From the NCBI GenBank assembly GCA_002449535.1, contig DJWZ01000038.1:1-14324 (forward strand): a DNA stretch of 14,324 bases. The letters run 5' to 3'. Position numbers and translations under genes: made by a program. Below the pieces are notes generated by a model, which saw nothing but the letters and a program-made list of their open reading frames with translations, was not told the origin of the DNA and searched no databases. Origin of the DNA: Prevotellaceae bacterium UBA7017. GTDB lineage: Bacteria; Bacteroidota; Bacteroidia; Bacteroidales; Bacteroidaceae. Shown here in pieces: positions 8,450 to 14,324 of the stretch; within the stretch, counting starts at the first letter, position 1, and the number at the start of each line of letters is the position of its first letter.

Positions 8450-8486
8450 GTCTTTGTTCCTTTCGTTTTGTTAGTAATGTGTAATT

Positions 8487-9887
8487 TTAGAATTGTGTCT
8501 GTATTACCTCTTTCACGCCTTCTCCGCGCTTGAAGAGTACAACGAAGGCGTTGTTAGACTGGTTTGTATTGCCTGGGGCAGCTACTGTATAGTCGTGTAC
8601 TTTGTTGTCGTTGTTTACAGTTGATGTGTATGTGGCATCATAGAAACGGTGGTAGTGTCCCGAGAAGTGCTGAACCTTGCCATCTACCTTTCCTGCAGTT
8701 TTCATCATGATAGCAGACAATGGGTCTTTCTTCAGCGTATTGGCAGACGTTGCATCATTATATGCTATGCCGGAAGTGCTGGAACCATAGACAGAACTAT
8801 TGCTGGAAGTCTTATATTTACCCACATCGTTCTGGTCGAGCCACCAGCGATTGCAATCACTGCCTGCAAGCCATGGATAGTGCTGCATCCATACACTGGC
8901 CTCGTCGGCGTGGCTCTCTACGAATGTATTCAAGTTATTTACGATGGGATCGGGGGCATAATATGTAGCACTCGAAAGAAGTCCTGGTTTCTTGTAAGGC
9001 TTCTGGAACCAGTAGTTGTTTGCGCAATAGAAACGCACATTCTTGAACTTGAAAGTGAAGTGATTAGGTTCGAAACCATAGTTGTTGCCTGATGTGAAAT
9101 AGGTTATATTCTCATCGAATACGCCTGCGTTATTCCAATAAGTGTTGTTCGAGGTGATTGCAGATATCGTCTGTGCATCAGCATTGGCTCCGCCTGTACT
9201 GCCGTAGGTTACACCGGCGTCTCCGTCGTTGCCTGTCCAATAGTCAGGGGTGAAGTCGTGGTTGCCTGCTATGAATATAAAAGGTATGCCAGCAGCTTTT
9301 GCCAGCTCAGCAGTGCAATTGAGGAATGCGGTATGCTTTCCGTCGTTTGATTCATTGCCCTTGTCTTGGTCAAGGTCTCCTGTGCAGAACACGATGCTCG
9401 TCTTTGGAATGATGTCGGTGGCGCCTGCGGTAGTGAAGTTTACCTTTTTCGTACCGTCCTTACCCATATTGAGAATGTTGTTCATGATGGTAGCCATGTC
9501 TTCCTGACTTGTGCCGTCGTGACCGCTGCCCTGGTTGATATGGCAGTCGGAAAAAAATACACCGCAGAACCAAACGTCCTCGACGAAACGGAAACCATAT
9601 GCCTTGTTGTTATAGGTAAATACCTTTAACTCGTCATAGTTGATGTTTGTGGTGGTAGGATTTGGGGTCACAGAACTTGCAGAAACTGGTGTGCCATCTA
9701 TCTGCACGGCGGTAATCAGTCCTGTAGGGTCAGTACCAGCAGGTAGGGTTATGGTGGTAAAACCTTTGGCATCTGTCGATGCCGCGTCAGAATAGGTTAC
9801 ACCGTTAAGTGTAAACGTCATTTGTGCACATGATGGCAATAAGGTTGACCACAGGAGTGTGCAAAACATTAGAATTTTCTTAGTCAT
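8487..9887 (-). CDS. Secreted calcineurin-like metallophosphoesterase
   Basis: This 466-residue protein starts with a signal peptide. LLPSC (16-20) could be a lipobox with C20 lipidated, but proline just before S19 is unusual, so ordinary cleavage near there is also possible. Residues 23-90 form a small beta domain. The metallophosphoesterase domain follows with every hallmark in order: SDCH (D114, H116), GDLDQD (D171), GNHD (N209-D211), QHYPW (H336) and GHYH (H411, H413). These residues bind two metal ions and hydrolyse phosphomono- or diesters. The loop between GNHD and the QHYPW motif is long (about 125 residues). There is no sorting tail or dockerin. It is the first gene of the minus-strand cluster, 92 bases downstream of a TACCTTTG box. 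The natural substrate is unknown. Confidence 0.9.
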   Translation of the reverse strand: MTKKILMFCTLLWSTLLPSCAQMTFTLNGVTYSDAASTDAKGFTTITLPAGTDPTGLITAVQIDGTPVSASSVTPNPTTTNINYDELKVFTYNNKAYGFRFVEDVWFCGVFFSDCHINQGSGHDGTSQEDMATIMNNILNMGKDGTKKVNFTTAGATDIIPKTSIVFCTGDLDQDKGNESNDGKHTAFLNCTAELAKAAGIPFIFIAGNHDFTPDYWTGNDGDAGVTYGSTGGANADAQTISAITSNNTYWNNAGVFDENITYFTSGNNYGFEPNHFTFKFKNVRFYCANNYWFQKPYKKPGLLSSATYYAPDPIVNNLNTFVESHADEASVWMQHYPWLAGSDCNRWWLDQNDVGKYKTSSNSSVYGSSTSGIAYNDATSANTLKKDPLSAIMMKTAGKVDGKVQHFSGHYHRFYDATYTSTVNNDNKVHDYTVAAPGNTNQSNNAFVVLFKRGEGVKEVIQTQF

Positions 9888-9978
9888 AATTATTATAATT
9901 TGTTTAGATTGATTGTAAGATCGCTTTCGTAGTTATGTTGAAGTTATGGATGTAAAATGTCAAATGATATTGTGTTTG

Positions 9979-9986
9979 CAAAGGTA
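9979..9986 (-). promoter_or_regulatory. Bacteroidetes -7 box for the phosphoesterase cluster
   Basis: The minus strand reads TACCTTTG, matching TAnnTTTG, and faces the gene starting at 9887. The predicted leader is about 85 bases. No TTTG is found 19-21 bases upstream, so the -33 element is weak or replaced by an activator site. Confidence 0.6.
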
Positions 9987-10047
9987 ATAAAAAAAATAAT
10001 AATAATCATGTTATTGGTGATAAGAATGTTGCTATTTCTAATATTTT

Positions 10048-10078
10048 TTTGTTATTTGACTATATATTATTACCTTTG
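10048..10078 (+). promoter_or_regulatory. Canonical Bacteroidetes promoter (-33 TTTG, -7 TACCTTTG)
   Basis: TTTG at 10048-10051, a 19-base spacer and TACCTTTG at 10071-10078 match the primary Bacteroidetes promoter consensus exactly. The ATG of the lyase gene is at 10084, only 5 bases after the -7 box, so the transcript should start at or next to the start codon. Confidence 0.8.
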
Positions 10079-10083
10079 CAAGC

Positions 10084-12903
10084 ATGAAACGCGTTTTGGG
10101 GCTTTTATTTGTGATGTTGTTTGCGGTCGGTTGTATGGCTGCGAAGGGCTGGCGTGTTGAGGCTGAGAAGGACGGCTATGTGAATTGGCTGAAGGACAGC
10201 GTGGCTGACATTCATGCGCCTGGCGGGTTGACGCTGTGGAATACCCAGAAGATGATGGGGAACATCGTGATAGAATATGATGCCCGCATCGTGAGTGACG
10301 AAAGGGTGTCAGACCTTAACTGCTTCTGGATGGCATCGGGGGGCGCAAAGTCGGGTCGCTTCGTAGATTACTATGCCCAGAAGATGTACTACATGGGCTA
10401 TGGCGGCAACTATAACAAGACGACACGCTTCCGCAGGTACAATGGTGACGGGCGGGGCATAGAGGATGCGAGATACCGTCCGGCTATACTCAGGGAATAC
10501 ACTGACGAGGCGCACATGATAAAGCCTGACCACTGGTATCACATACGCCTGGAACAGATTGACGGCAGGGTGAGATATGTCATAGACGGCGAGTGCCTTG
10601 TTGACTATATAGACCTGCATCCGCTGACGGAGGGCTTCTTTGGCTTCAGGACGACATTGGCGCATGCTCAGCTGAAGAATTTTTCGTACAGGCAGCTGCC
10701 ACGCACTATCTGTAAGGAGATAACCCTTCCGAAGACATACAATAAGCCGCAGACCTTCGGCATACCATTCCTACAGGGAGAACTGGGGGCGAAGGAAATC
10801 ATACGCTGCGAGCAGCCTTCGGAACAATGGAACCTGGCATACTGGCCTGACGGCAGCGTGAAATGGCGTGCCATGACGATAGTGCCGCAGGTTGAAGGTC
10901 AAGGTGCAAAGGTCGAAAGTCAAAGGTTAAACTTCTGGTTAGAGCAGGACGGCAGGAAACTGGTTGTGAAGAAGACCACCAAGGAATACGACGGCAAGAT
11001 ACGTAAGGTGACGAAATATGAAGGCGACAACTTCGTCATGCGCCATTATATATATAAAGGTTGTAACGAAGAGAAGTTTGTCATTACGCATTTCATAGAC
11101 AGCGCGACAAACCGCAATGGTCTGCAGTCGCTGGCTCTGCGCTTCAAGGTGCCTATGAGCGGCAGGATGTACGACAGGAAGGTGGCGTTCCTGACAGATT
11201 CGGTGCGTTCTGCCGTGATGTCTGTAAAGCCGCTGATAGCTCGCCGCCCCATAACATTGGATGACGAGGGCAATCCGAAAGATGCCCTCAGCCGCCGCAT
11301 GATAGAGAGCATCGCGGCATGGGACGGCTTCCGGTTGTCGCAGTTGTCGCCGAACGGCTTTTCGGTCAGGAAGAGGGCAACGGACGGGAGTCCTTGGATA
11401 GGCACTATGGAAGGACATCGCGCCCCGGGCGTGGTGGCACTGGGCAACAACAGCGGCAGCTATGCCTTTCATCTGGACGACTTTTGGCAGTCATACCCAT
11501 CGACACTTCAGATAGACAACGCCCGCAGCGACAGTGCCACCGTGAGCCTGTATCTGTGGAGTAGGGAGGCGGAGAAGATGGACTTTGCCCACTACGACAC
11601 CATACCGCACACGTTGGAGGCGGCATACGAAGACGTACAGCCCGGCATGAGTACGGCATACGGAATAGCAAGGACGTCGGTGGTGTATGTATATAAATAT
11701 GACGAGCCGATAGACACCCTGAGCCAGCACCTTGGCGAGGTGGCGGAGCACAGGCAGTATGTAATGCCGCGAGAATATCTGCACAGCAAGCGCGCCTTCG
11801 GAATATGGAGCCTTGACGACGGCAGTGACCTCGACCGCCGGTTGTATGACATTGCGGACTATTATTCCAAGGAGGTGGAGCGCAACGGCTGGTACGGATA
11901 CTTCAACTATGGCGACGTGATGCACTCTGGTATGCCGACGGAGGATGGCGTGCGTTGGTATTACGACGTAGGCGGCTTTGCCTGGGACAATACGGAACTT
12001 GGCACGCCGGCAATGCTGTGGTACGAATTTCTGCGGACGGGTTGCCCGAAGGTATGGAGGATGGCTGTGGCAATGACGCGCCATAATGCCGAGGTGGACT
12101 GCTACCACATGGGACCGCACAAGGGACTCGGCACGCGCCATAATGTGCTGCATTGGGGATGTGGTGCAAAAGAGGCGCGCATCTCGGAAGCGTTCTGGAA
12201 CAGATTCCTGTACTACCTGACGGCAGACGAGCGCATGGGCGACCTGATGCACGAGGTGGTGGATGCCGACCAACTGCTTTACACCCTCGACCCGATGCGC
12301 CTGGCACAGCCCCGCAGCCCCGAGACGCCTTGCACCGCTCCGGCACGTCTGAGGATAGGACCCGACTGGTTAGCGTATGCCTCGAATTGGTTTACGGAGT
12401 GGGAGAGGACGCAGAACATAAAGTATCGCGAAAAGATAGAACGCGGCATGGAGAGCATCAGCAGCCTGCCTCACGGAATATTCTCCGGTCCGAAGGCGTT
12501 GGGCTACGACCCTGCGACGGGCGTCATAACGTGGGAGGGCGACAGCGCCATGCAGAACACGAACCACCTGCTGCCTATCATGGGCGGCTTCGAGATGATG
12601 GTGGAGATGATGCTGTCGATGCCGTTTGCGGATAATAAGGAAAGCCGCGCGACGGCAGAGAAGTGGCAGCAGACATGGCTCGCGATGTGTTGCGAATATA
12701 AGGAGAAGGCGTGGAAGATAAGCCAGAACAAATTCCGCATCCCGAGGCTGCAGGCGTTTGCCTACTGGTTTACGGGGAAGGAGAAATACCGTGACATAGT
12801 AGAGAAAGACCTCCGCATCCGTATGCCGATACGCGCCACCAACGATGCCGCGACATATACGCTGGACGCTATTTTCTCGAAGGAAGTGATGGGCGGCTTA
12901 TAA
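10084..12903 (+). CDS. Putative PL26/YetA-like rhamnogalacturonan exolyase with N-terminal concanavalin-like domain
   Basis: This 939-residue protein has a signal peptide at 1-19; C17 in AVGCM could be lipidated, though the lipobox is weak. Residues about 25-203 resemble a concanavalin-like (DUF6250-type) sandwich: FWMASGG, YYMGYGGNYNKTTRFRRYNG, PDHWYHIRLEQIDGRVRYVI. Residues 210-300 fit the PcRGLX/YetA-like N-terminal barrel (FGIPFLQGELG, LAYWPDGSVKW), and 310-540 its central beta-sandwich. Residues 560-935 fit the alpha/alpha toroid: FNYGDVMHS, YYDVGGFAWDNTE, AMTRHNAEVDCYHMGPHKGL and RHNVLHWGCGAKEARIS. The family includes rhamnogalacturonan exolyases acting on pectin, so the enzyme probably trims pectic chain ends in the periplasm or at the surface. 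No SusC/SusD or other pectin genes are visible nearby. The first ATG keeps the basic MKR start of the signal peptide. Family assignment is from motif memory; the substrate is unproven. Confidence 0.8.
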   Translation: MKRVLGLLFVMLFAVGCMAAKGWRVEAEKDGYVNWLKDSVADIHAPGGLTLWNTQKMMGNIVIEYDARIVSDERVSDLNCFWMASGGAKSGRFVDYYAQKMYYMGYGGNYNKTTRFRRYNGDGRGIEDARYRPAILREYTDEAHMIKPDHWYHIRLEQIDGRVRYVIDGECLVDYIDLHPLTEGFFGFRTTLAHAQLKNFSYRQLPRTICKEITLPKTYNKPQTFGIPFLQGELGAKEIIRCEQPSEQWNLAYWPDGSVKWRAMTIVPQVEGQGAKVESQRLNFWLEQDGRKLVVKKTTKEYDGKIRKVTKYEGDNFVMRHYIYKGCNEEKFVITHFIDSATNRNGLQSLALRFKVPMSGRMYDRKVAFLTDSVRSAVMSVKPLIARRPITLDDEGNPKDALSRRMIESIAAWDGFRLSQLSPNGFSVRKRATDGSPWIGTMEGHRAPGVVALGNNSGSYAFHLDDFWQSYPSTLQIDNARSDSATVSLYLWSREAEKMDFAHYDTIPHTLEAAYEDVQPGMSTAYGIARTSVVYVYKYDEPIDTLSQHLGEVAEHRQYVMPREYLHSKRAFGIWSLDDGSDLDRRLYDIADYYSKEVERNGWYGYFNYGDVMHSGMPTEDGVRWYYDVGGFAWDNTELGTPAMLWYEFLRTGCPKVWRMAVAMTRHNAEVDCYHMGPHKGLGTRHNVLHWGCGAKEARISEAFWNRFLYYLTADERMGDLMHEVVDADQLLYTLDPMRLAQPRSPETPCTAPARLRIGPDWLAYASNWFTEWERTQNIKYREKIERGMESISSLPHGIFSGPKALGYDPATGVITWEGDSAMQNTNHLLPIMGGFEMMVEMMLSMPFADNKESRATAEKWQQTWLAMCCEYKEKAWKISQNKFRIPRLQAFAYWFTGKEKYRDIVEKDLRIRMPIRATNDAATYTLDAIFSKEVMGGL
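10891..10932 (+). repeat. Heptamer-like GTYRAAG run inside the lyase gene
   Basis: Six successive units begin with GT: GTTGAAG, GTCAAG, GTGCAAAG, GTCGAAA, GTCAAAG, GTTAAAC. Their total is exactly 42 bases (14 codons), encoding VEGQGAKVESQRLN at residues 270-283, a probable loop between beta strands. The +1/-1 unit lengths cancel so the frame is kept. Confidence 0.6.
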
Positions 12904-12942
12904 GCCACATAAGCCCCATAAAATAAAAAAAAGAAAAAAACA

Positions 12943-13395
12943 ATGAGAGCAGTAATACAGAGGGTGCAGCATGCATCCGTTACGATAGAGGGAACAGAGA
13001 AAAGCCGCATCGGGCAGGGAGTGCTGATACTCCTGGGGTGTGAGAATGCCGACACGATGGAGGACATCAGTTGGCTGGCACACAAGATTGCCAACCTGCG
13101 CATCTTCGACGATGAGGCTGGAGTGATGAACAAGAGTCTGCTGGACGTCGGTGGCGAGGTACTCGTGGTGTCGCAGTTTACGCTGTGGGCATCCTACAAG
13201 AAGGGCAACCGCCCCAGCTACCTGCGTGCCGGCAGCCATGAGGTGACGGTGCCGCTGTACGAAGCCTTCGTAAGGGAGATGGAGAAAGAGGCGGGCAAGC
13301 CAGTCATGACGGGAGAGTTTGGTGCCGAGATGAAGGTGGAACTCCTCAACGACGGTCCCGTAACAATATGTATGGATACGAAGAATAAGGAATAG
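12943..13395 (+). CDS. dtd: D-aminoacyl-tRNA deacylase
   Basis: This 150-residue protein matches the DTD family in length and motifs. It starts MRAVIQRV, carries SQFTLWA (usually SQFTLYA) at about 77-83 followed by KKGNRPSY, and has the second active-site motif NDGPVTI near residues 137-143. The enzyme removes D-amino acids, and glycine mischarged on tRNA-Ala, from tRNAs in the cytoplasm and so protects translation. Tyr to Trp in the SQFTLxA motif is the only oddity. It begins 39 bases after the lyase gene, across an A-rich stretch with no terminator, so it may be partly co-transcribed with it. Identification is secure. Confidence 0.96.
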   Translation: MRAVIQRVQHASVTIEGTEKSRIGQGVLILLGCENADTMEDISWLAHKIANLRIFDDEAGVMNKSLLDVGGEVLVVSQFTLWASYKKGNRPSYLRAGSHEVTVPLYEAFVREMEKEAGKPVMTGEFGAEMKVELLNDGPVTICMDTKNKE

Positions 13396-13426
13396 AGACC
13401 CCACCCCGACCTCAATGGTCTTTACA

Positions 13427-13474
13427 CCCCCTTCGGTTCCCCCGTTTCGCGGGGGACAGAAACCCGAGGGAGGG
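13427..13474. repeat. GC-rich imperfect hairpin between dtd and trmD
   Basis: An inner stem CCCCCG (13439-13444) / CGGGGG (13450-13455) closes the loop TTTCG. It is extended by an imperfect outer stem in which 13427-13438 pairs with 13461-13474, with bulges at 13465 and 13471. No T-run follows on the plus strand, so it is not a standard terminator. It may be a dispersed palindromic element or an RNA structure in the trmD leader. Confidence 0.6.
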
Positions 13475-13482
13475 AGAATGAT

Positions 13483-13510
13483 GTTCAATTTTCAATGTTC
13501 AATTTTCAAT
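13483..13510 (+). repeat. Tandem repeat GTTCAATTTTCAAT x2 (four TTCAAT heptamers)
   Basis: Two perfect adjacent 14-base copies occupy 13483-13496 and 13497-13510. They can also be read as four heptamers (G/T)TTCAAT. The repeat ends 8 bases before the trmD ATG, so it lies where a ribosome would bind. Confidence 0.85.
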
Positions 13511-13518
13511 AGAGTAAA

Positions 13519-14214
13519 ATGCGAATAGACATTATAACCGTATTGCCGGAGATGCTTGAGGGCTTTGTCACCACAAGCATCCTGGGACGCGCCCAGAACA
13601 AGGGGCTTGCAGAGATACACATCCACAACCTGCGCGACTATACTGCCGACAAATGGCGCCGCGTAGATGACTATCCCTATGGCGGCAAGGCTGGCATGGT
13701 GATACAGTGTCAGCCCCTTGATGCCTGCATCTCGGCACTGAAGGCGGAGAGGCATTATGACGAGGTGATATTCACAGCCCCCGACGGCGAGAAGTTCGAC
13801 CAGCCGATGGCGAACGACCTGAGCCTGAAGGAGAATATCATCATCATCTGCGGCCACTACAAGGGCATCGACTACCGCATCCGCGAACACCTCATAACGA
13901 AGGAGGTGAGCATAGGCGACTACGTCCTCACCGGTGGCGAGCTGGCTGCCGCCGTCATGGCAGACAGTATCGTCCGCGTCATCCCCGGCGTCATTGGCGA
14001 TGTGGAGAGTGCGCTGTCTGACTCTTTTCAGGACAACCTCCTCGAACCGCCCGTATATACCCGTCCGGCAGAGTACCATCCCGTCTCCAACCCCGACGAG
14101 ACATGGGGCATACCCGAGATACTCCTTTCCGGCCACGAGGCAAAGATAAAGGAATGGGAATTTGAACAGGCTCTTGAACGCACCAAGCGCCTGCGCCCCG
14201 ACCTTTTAGAGTGA
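13519..14214 (+). CDS. trmD: tRNA (guanine37-N1)-methyltransferase TrmD
   Basis: This 231-residue protein is normal TrmD length. It begins MRIDIITVLPEML and shows the SPOUT-class motifs in order: DDYPYGGKAGMV (51-62), the knot region IIIICGHYKGIDYRI (111-125), SIGDYVLTGGELAA (134-147), then the C-terminal RPAEY and LLSGHEAKIKEW. It transfers a methyl group from S-adenosylmethionine to N1 of G37 next to the anticodon of certain tRNAs, preventing frameshifting; it works as a dimer in the cytoplasm. The SGHE where many homologues have SGHH is a minor variation. It follows dtd after 123 bases of repeat-rich DNA, and a tandem repeat array begins 5 bases after its stop. Identification is secure. 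Confidence 0.97.
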   Translation: MRIDIITVLPEMLEGFVTTSILGRAQNKGLAEIHIHNLRDYTADKWRRVDDYPYGGKAGMVIQCQPLDACISALKAERHYDEVIFTAPDGEKFDQPMANDLSLKENIIIICGHYKGIDYRIREHLITKEVSIGDYVLTGGELAAAVMADSIVRVIPGVIGDVESALSDSFQDNLLEPPVYTRPAEYHPVSNPDETWGIPEILLSGHEAKIKEWEFEQALERTKRLRPDLLE

Positions 14215-14219
14215 AGAGT

Positions 14220-14324
14220 GCTCGCGGGTCAACCGCGAGGTTGTCAAGACGATTTTTTACGCTTGCGGGTCAACCGCGAGGTTGTCGAGACGATTTTTCA
14301 TGCTCGCGGGTCAACCGCGACATT
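14220..14324 (+). repeat. 41-base tandem repeat array after trmD (2.5 copies visible)
   Basis: Units start at 14220, 14261 and 14302; the third runs off the window. Units 1 and 2 differ at four of 41 positions. Each unit contains a 7-base stem with loop GTCAA (CTCGCGG / CCGCGAG at 14221-14239 in unit 1), then GTTGTC and a T-run. In unit 2 one stem base changes C to T, giving a G-U pair in the plus-strand RNA, so pairing is kept. The T-run is 13 bases after the stem, so each unit is not a standard terminator, though the array may still end trmD transcription. There are no variable spacers, so it is not CRISPR. Confidence 0.85.

Larger units (their letters stand above)
9976..10081. repeat. 14-base inverted repeat carrying both divergent -7 boxes
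   Basis: TTGCAAAGGTAATA at 9976-9989 is the exact reverse complement of TATTACCTTTGCAA at 10068-10081. Each arm contains one outward-facing TACCTTTG box, so the repeat defines the two divergent promoters of this 196-base gap. Confidence 0.85.

Noticed and set aside
9957..10160. Short plus-strand frame encoding a hydrophobic peptide across the divergent promoter gap
   Set aside because: It overlaps both promoter elements and the lyase start in another frame; its hydrophobicity comes from A/T-rich DNA.
11491..12273. Long minus-strand reading frame opposite the lyase gene
   Set aside because: It is an antisense shadow of a GC-rich coding frame; the plus-strand product shows clear family motifs and the shadow shows none.
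13492..14136. Minus-strand 214-residue frame opposite trmD
   Set aside because: It is an antisense shadow of the conserved trmD gene and has no recognisable domain.
14221..14258. First repeat unit as a classical intrinsic terminator
   Set aside because: The T-run is 13 bases away from the stem instead of directly after it, so the standard structure is not met.
14220..14324. Possible CRISPR array
   Set aside because: The 41-base units are adjacent and nearly identical along their length; there are no unique spacers and no cas genes in view.

Overview
The window looks like a chromosomal segment of a Bacteroidales bacterium, most likely Prevotella or a close relative. Four things point there: an exact match to the Bacteroidetes promoter consensus (TTTG, 19-base spacer, TAnnTTTG) at 10048-10078; a C-terminal sorting tail of the 'GQRL...GVYIYNGKKVVIE' type on the largest protein; a tiny acidic-tailed peptide gene of a kind common in this order; and a dockerin-like tail on a secreted hydrolase. 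I assign no species.

Left end (1-1667, minus strand): a tightly overlapping three-gene unit. It encodes an ECF sigma factor, a one-pass membrane protein in the position of an anti-sigma factor, and a secreted protein with a TonB C-terminal-like domain that runs off the left edge. Both junctions are 4-base ATGA overlaps, so the genes are probably translationally coupled. A strong A/T inverted repeat lies just upstream of the sigma gene.

Centre (1772-9887, minus strand): four genes separated by short gaps and probably one transcript. In order of transcription they are a secreted calcineurin-like metallophosphoesterase, a 1294-residue secreted multidomain protein with no recognisable catalytic site, a 62-residue peptide, and a secreted endonuclease/exonuclease/phosphatase (EEP) hydrolase with a dockerin tail. 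The 1294-residue protein and the EEP hydrolase share a homologous N-terminal module of about 200 residues followed by a jelly-roll domain. The set therefore looks like an exported phosphoester-degrading cluster in which a shared module may direct proteins to the same substrate or surface. This is the most novel part of the window.

Right part (10084-14324, plus strand): a PL26/YetA-like rhamnogalacturonan exolyase candidate starts immediately after its promoter and may be translated from a nearly leaderless mRNA. It is followed by dtd (D-aminoacyl-tRNA deacylase) and trmD (tRNA m1G37 methyltransferase). The dtd-trmD gap holds an imperfect GC-rich hairpin and four TTCAAT-type heptamers. A similar heptamer-like run lies in frame inside the lyase gene. 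The window ends in an array of 41-base tandem repeats directly after trmD.

The 196-base gap between the central cluster and the lyase gene (9888-10083) holds two divergent promoter elements built on a 14-base inverted repeat. No tRNA, rRNA, CRISPR array or insertion sequence was seen.
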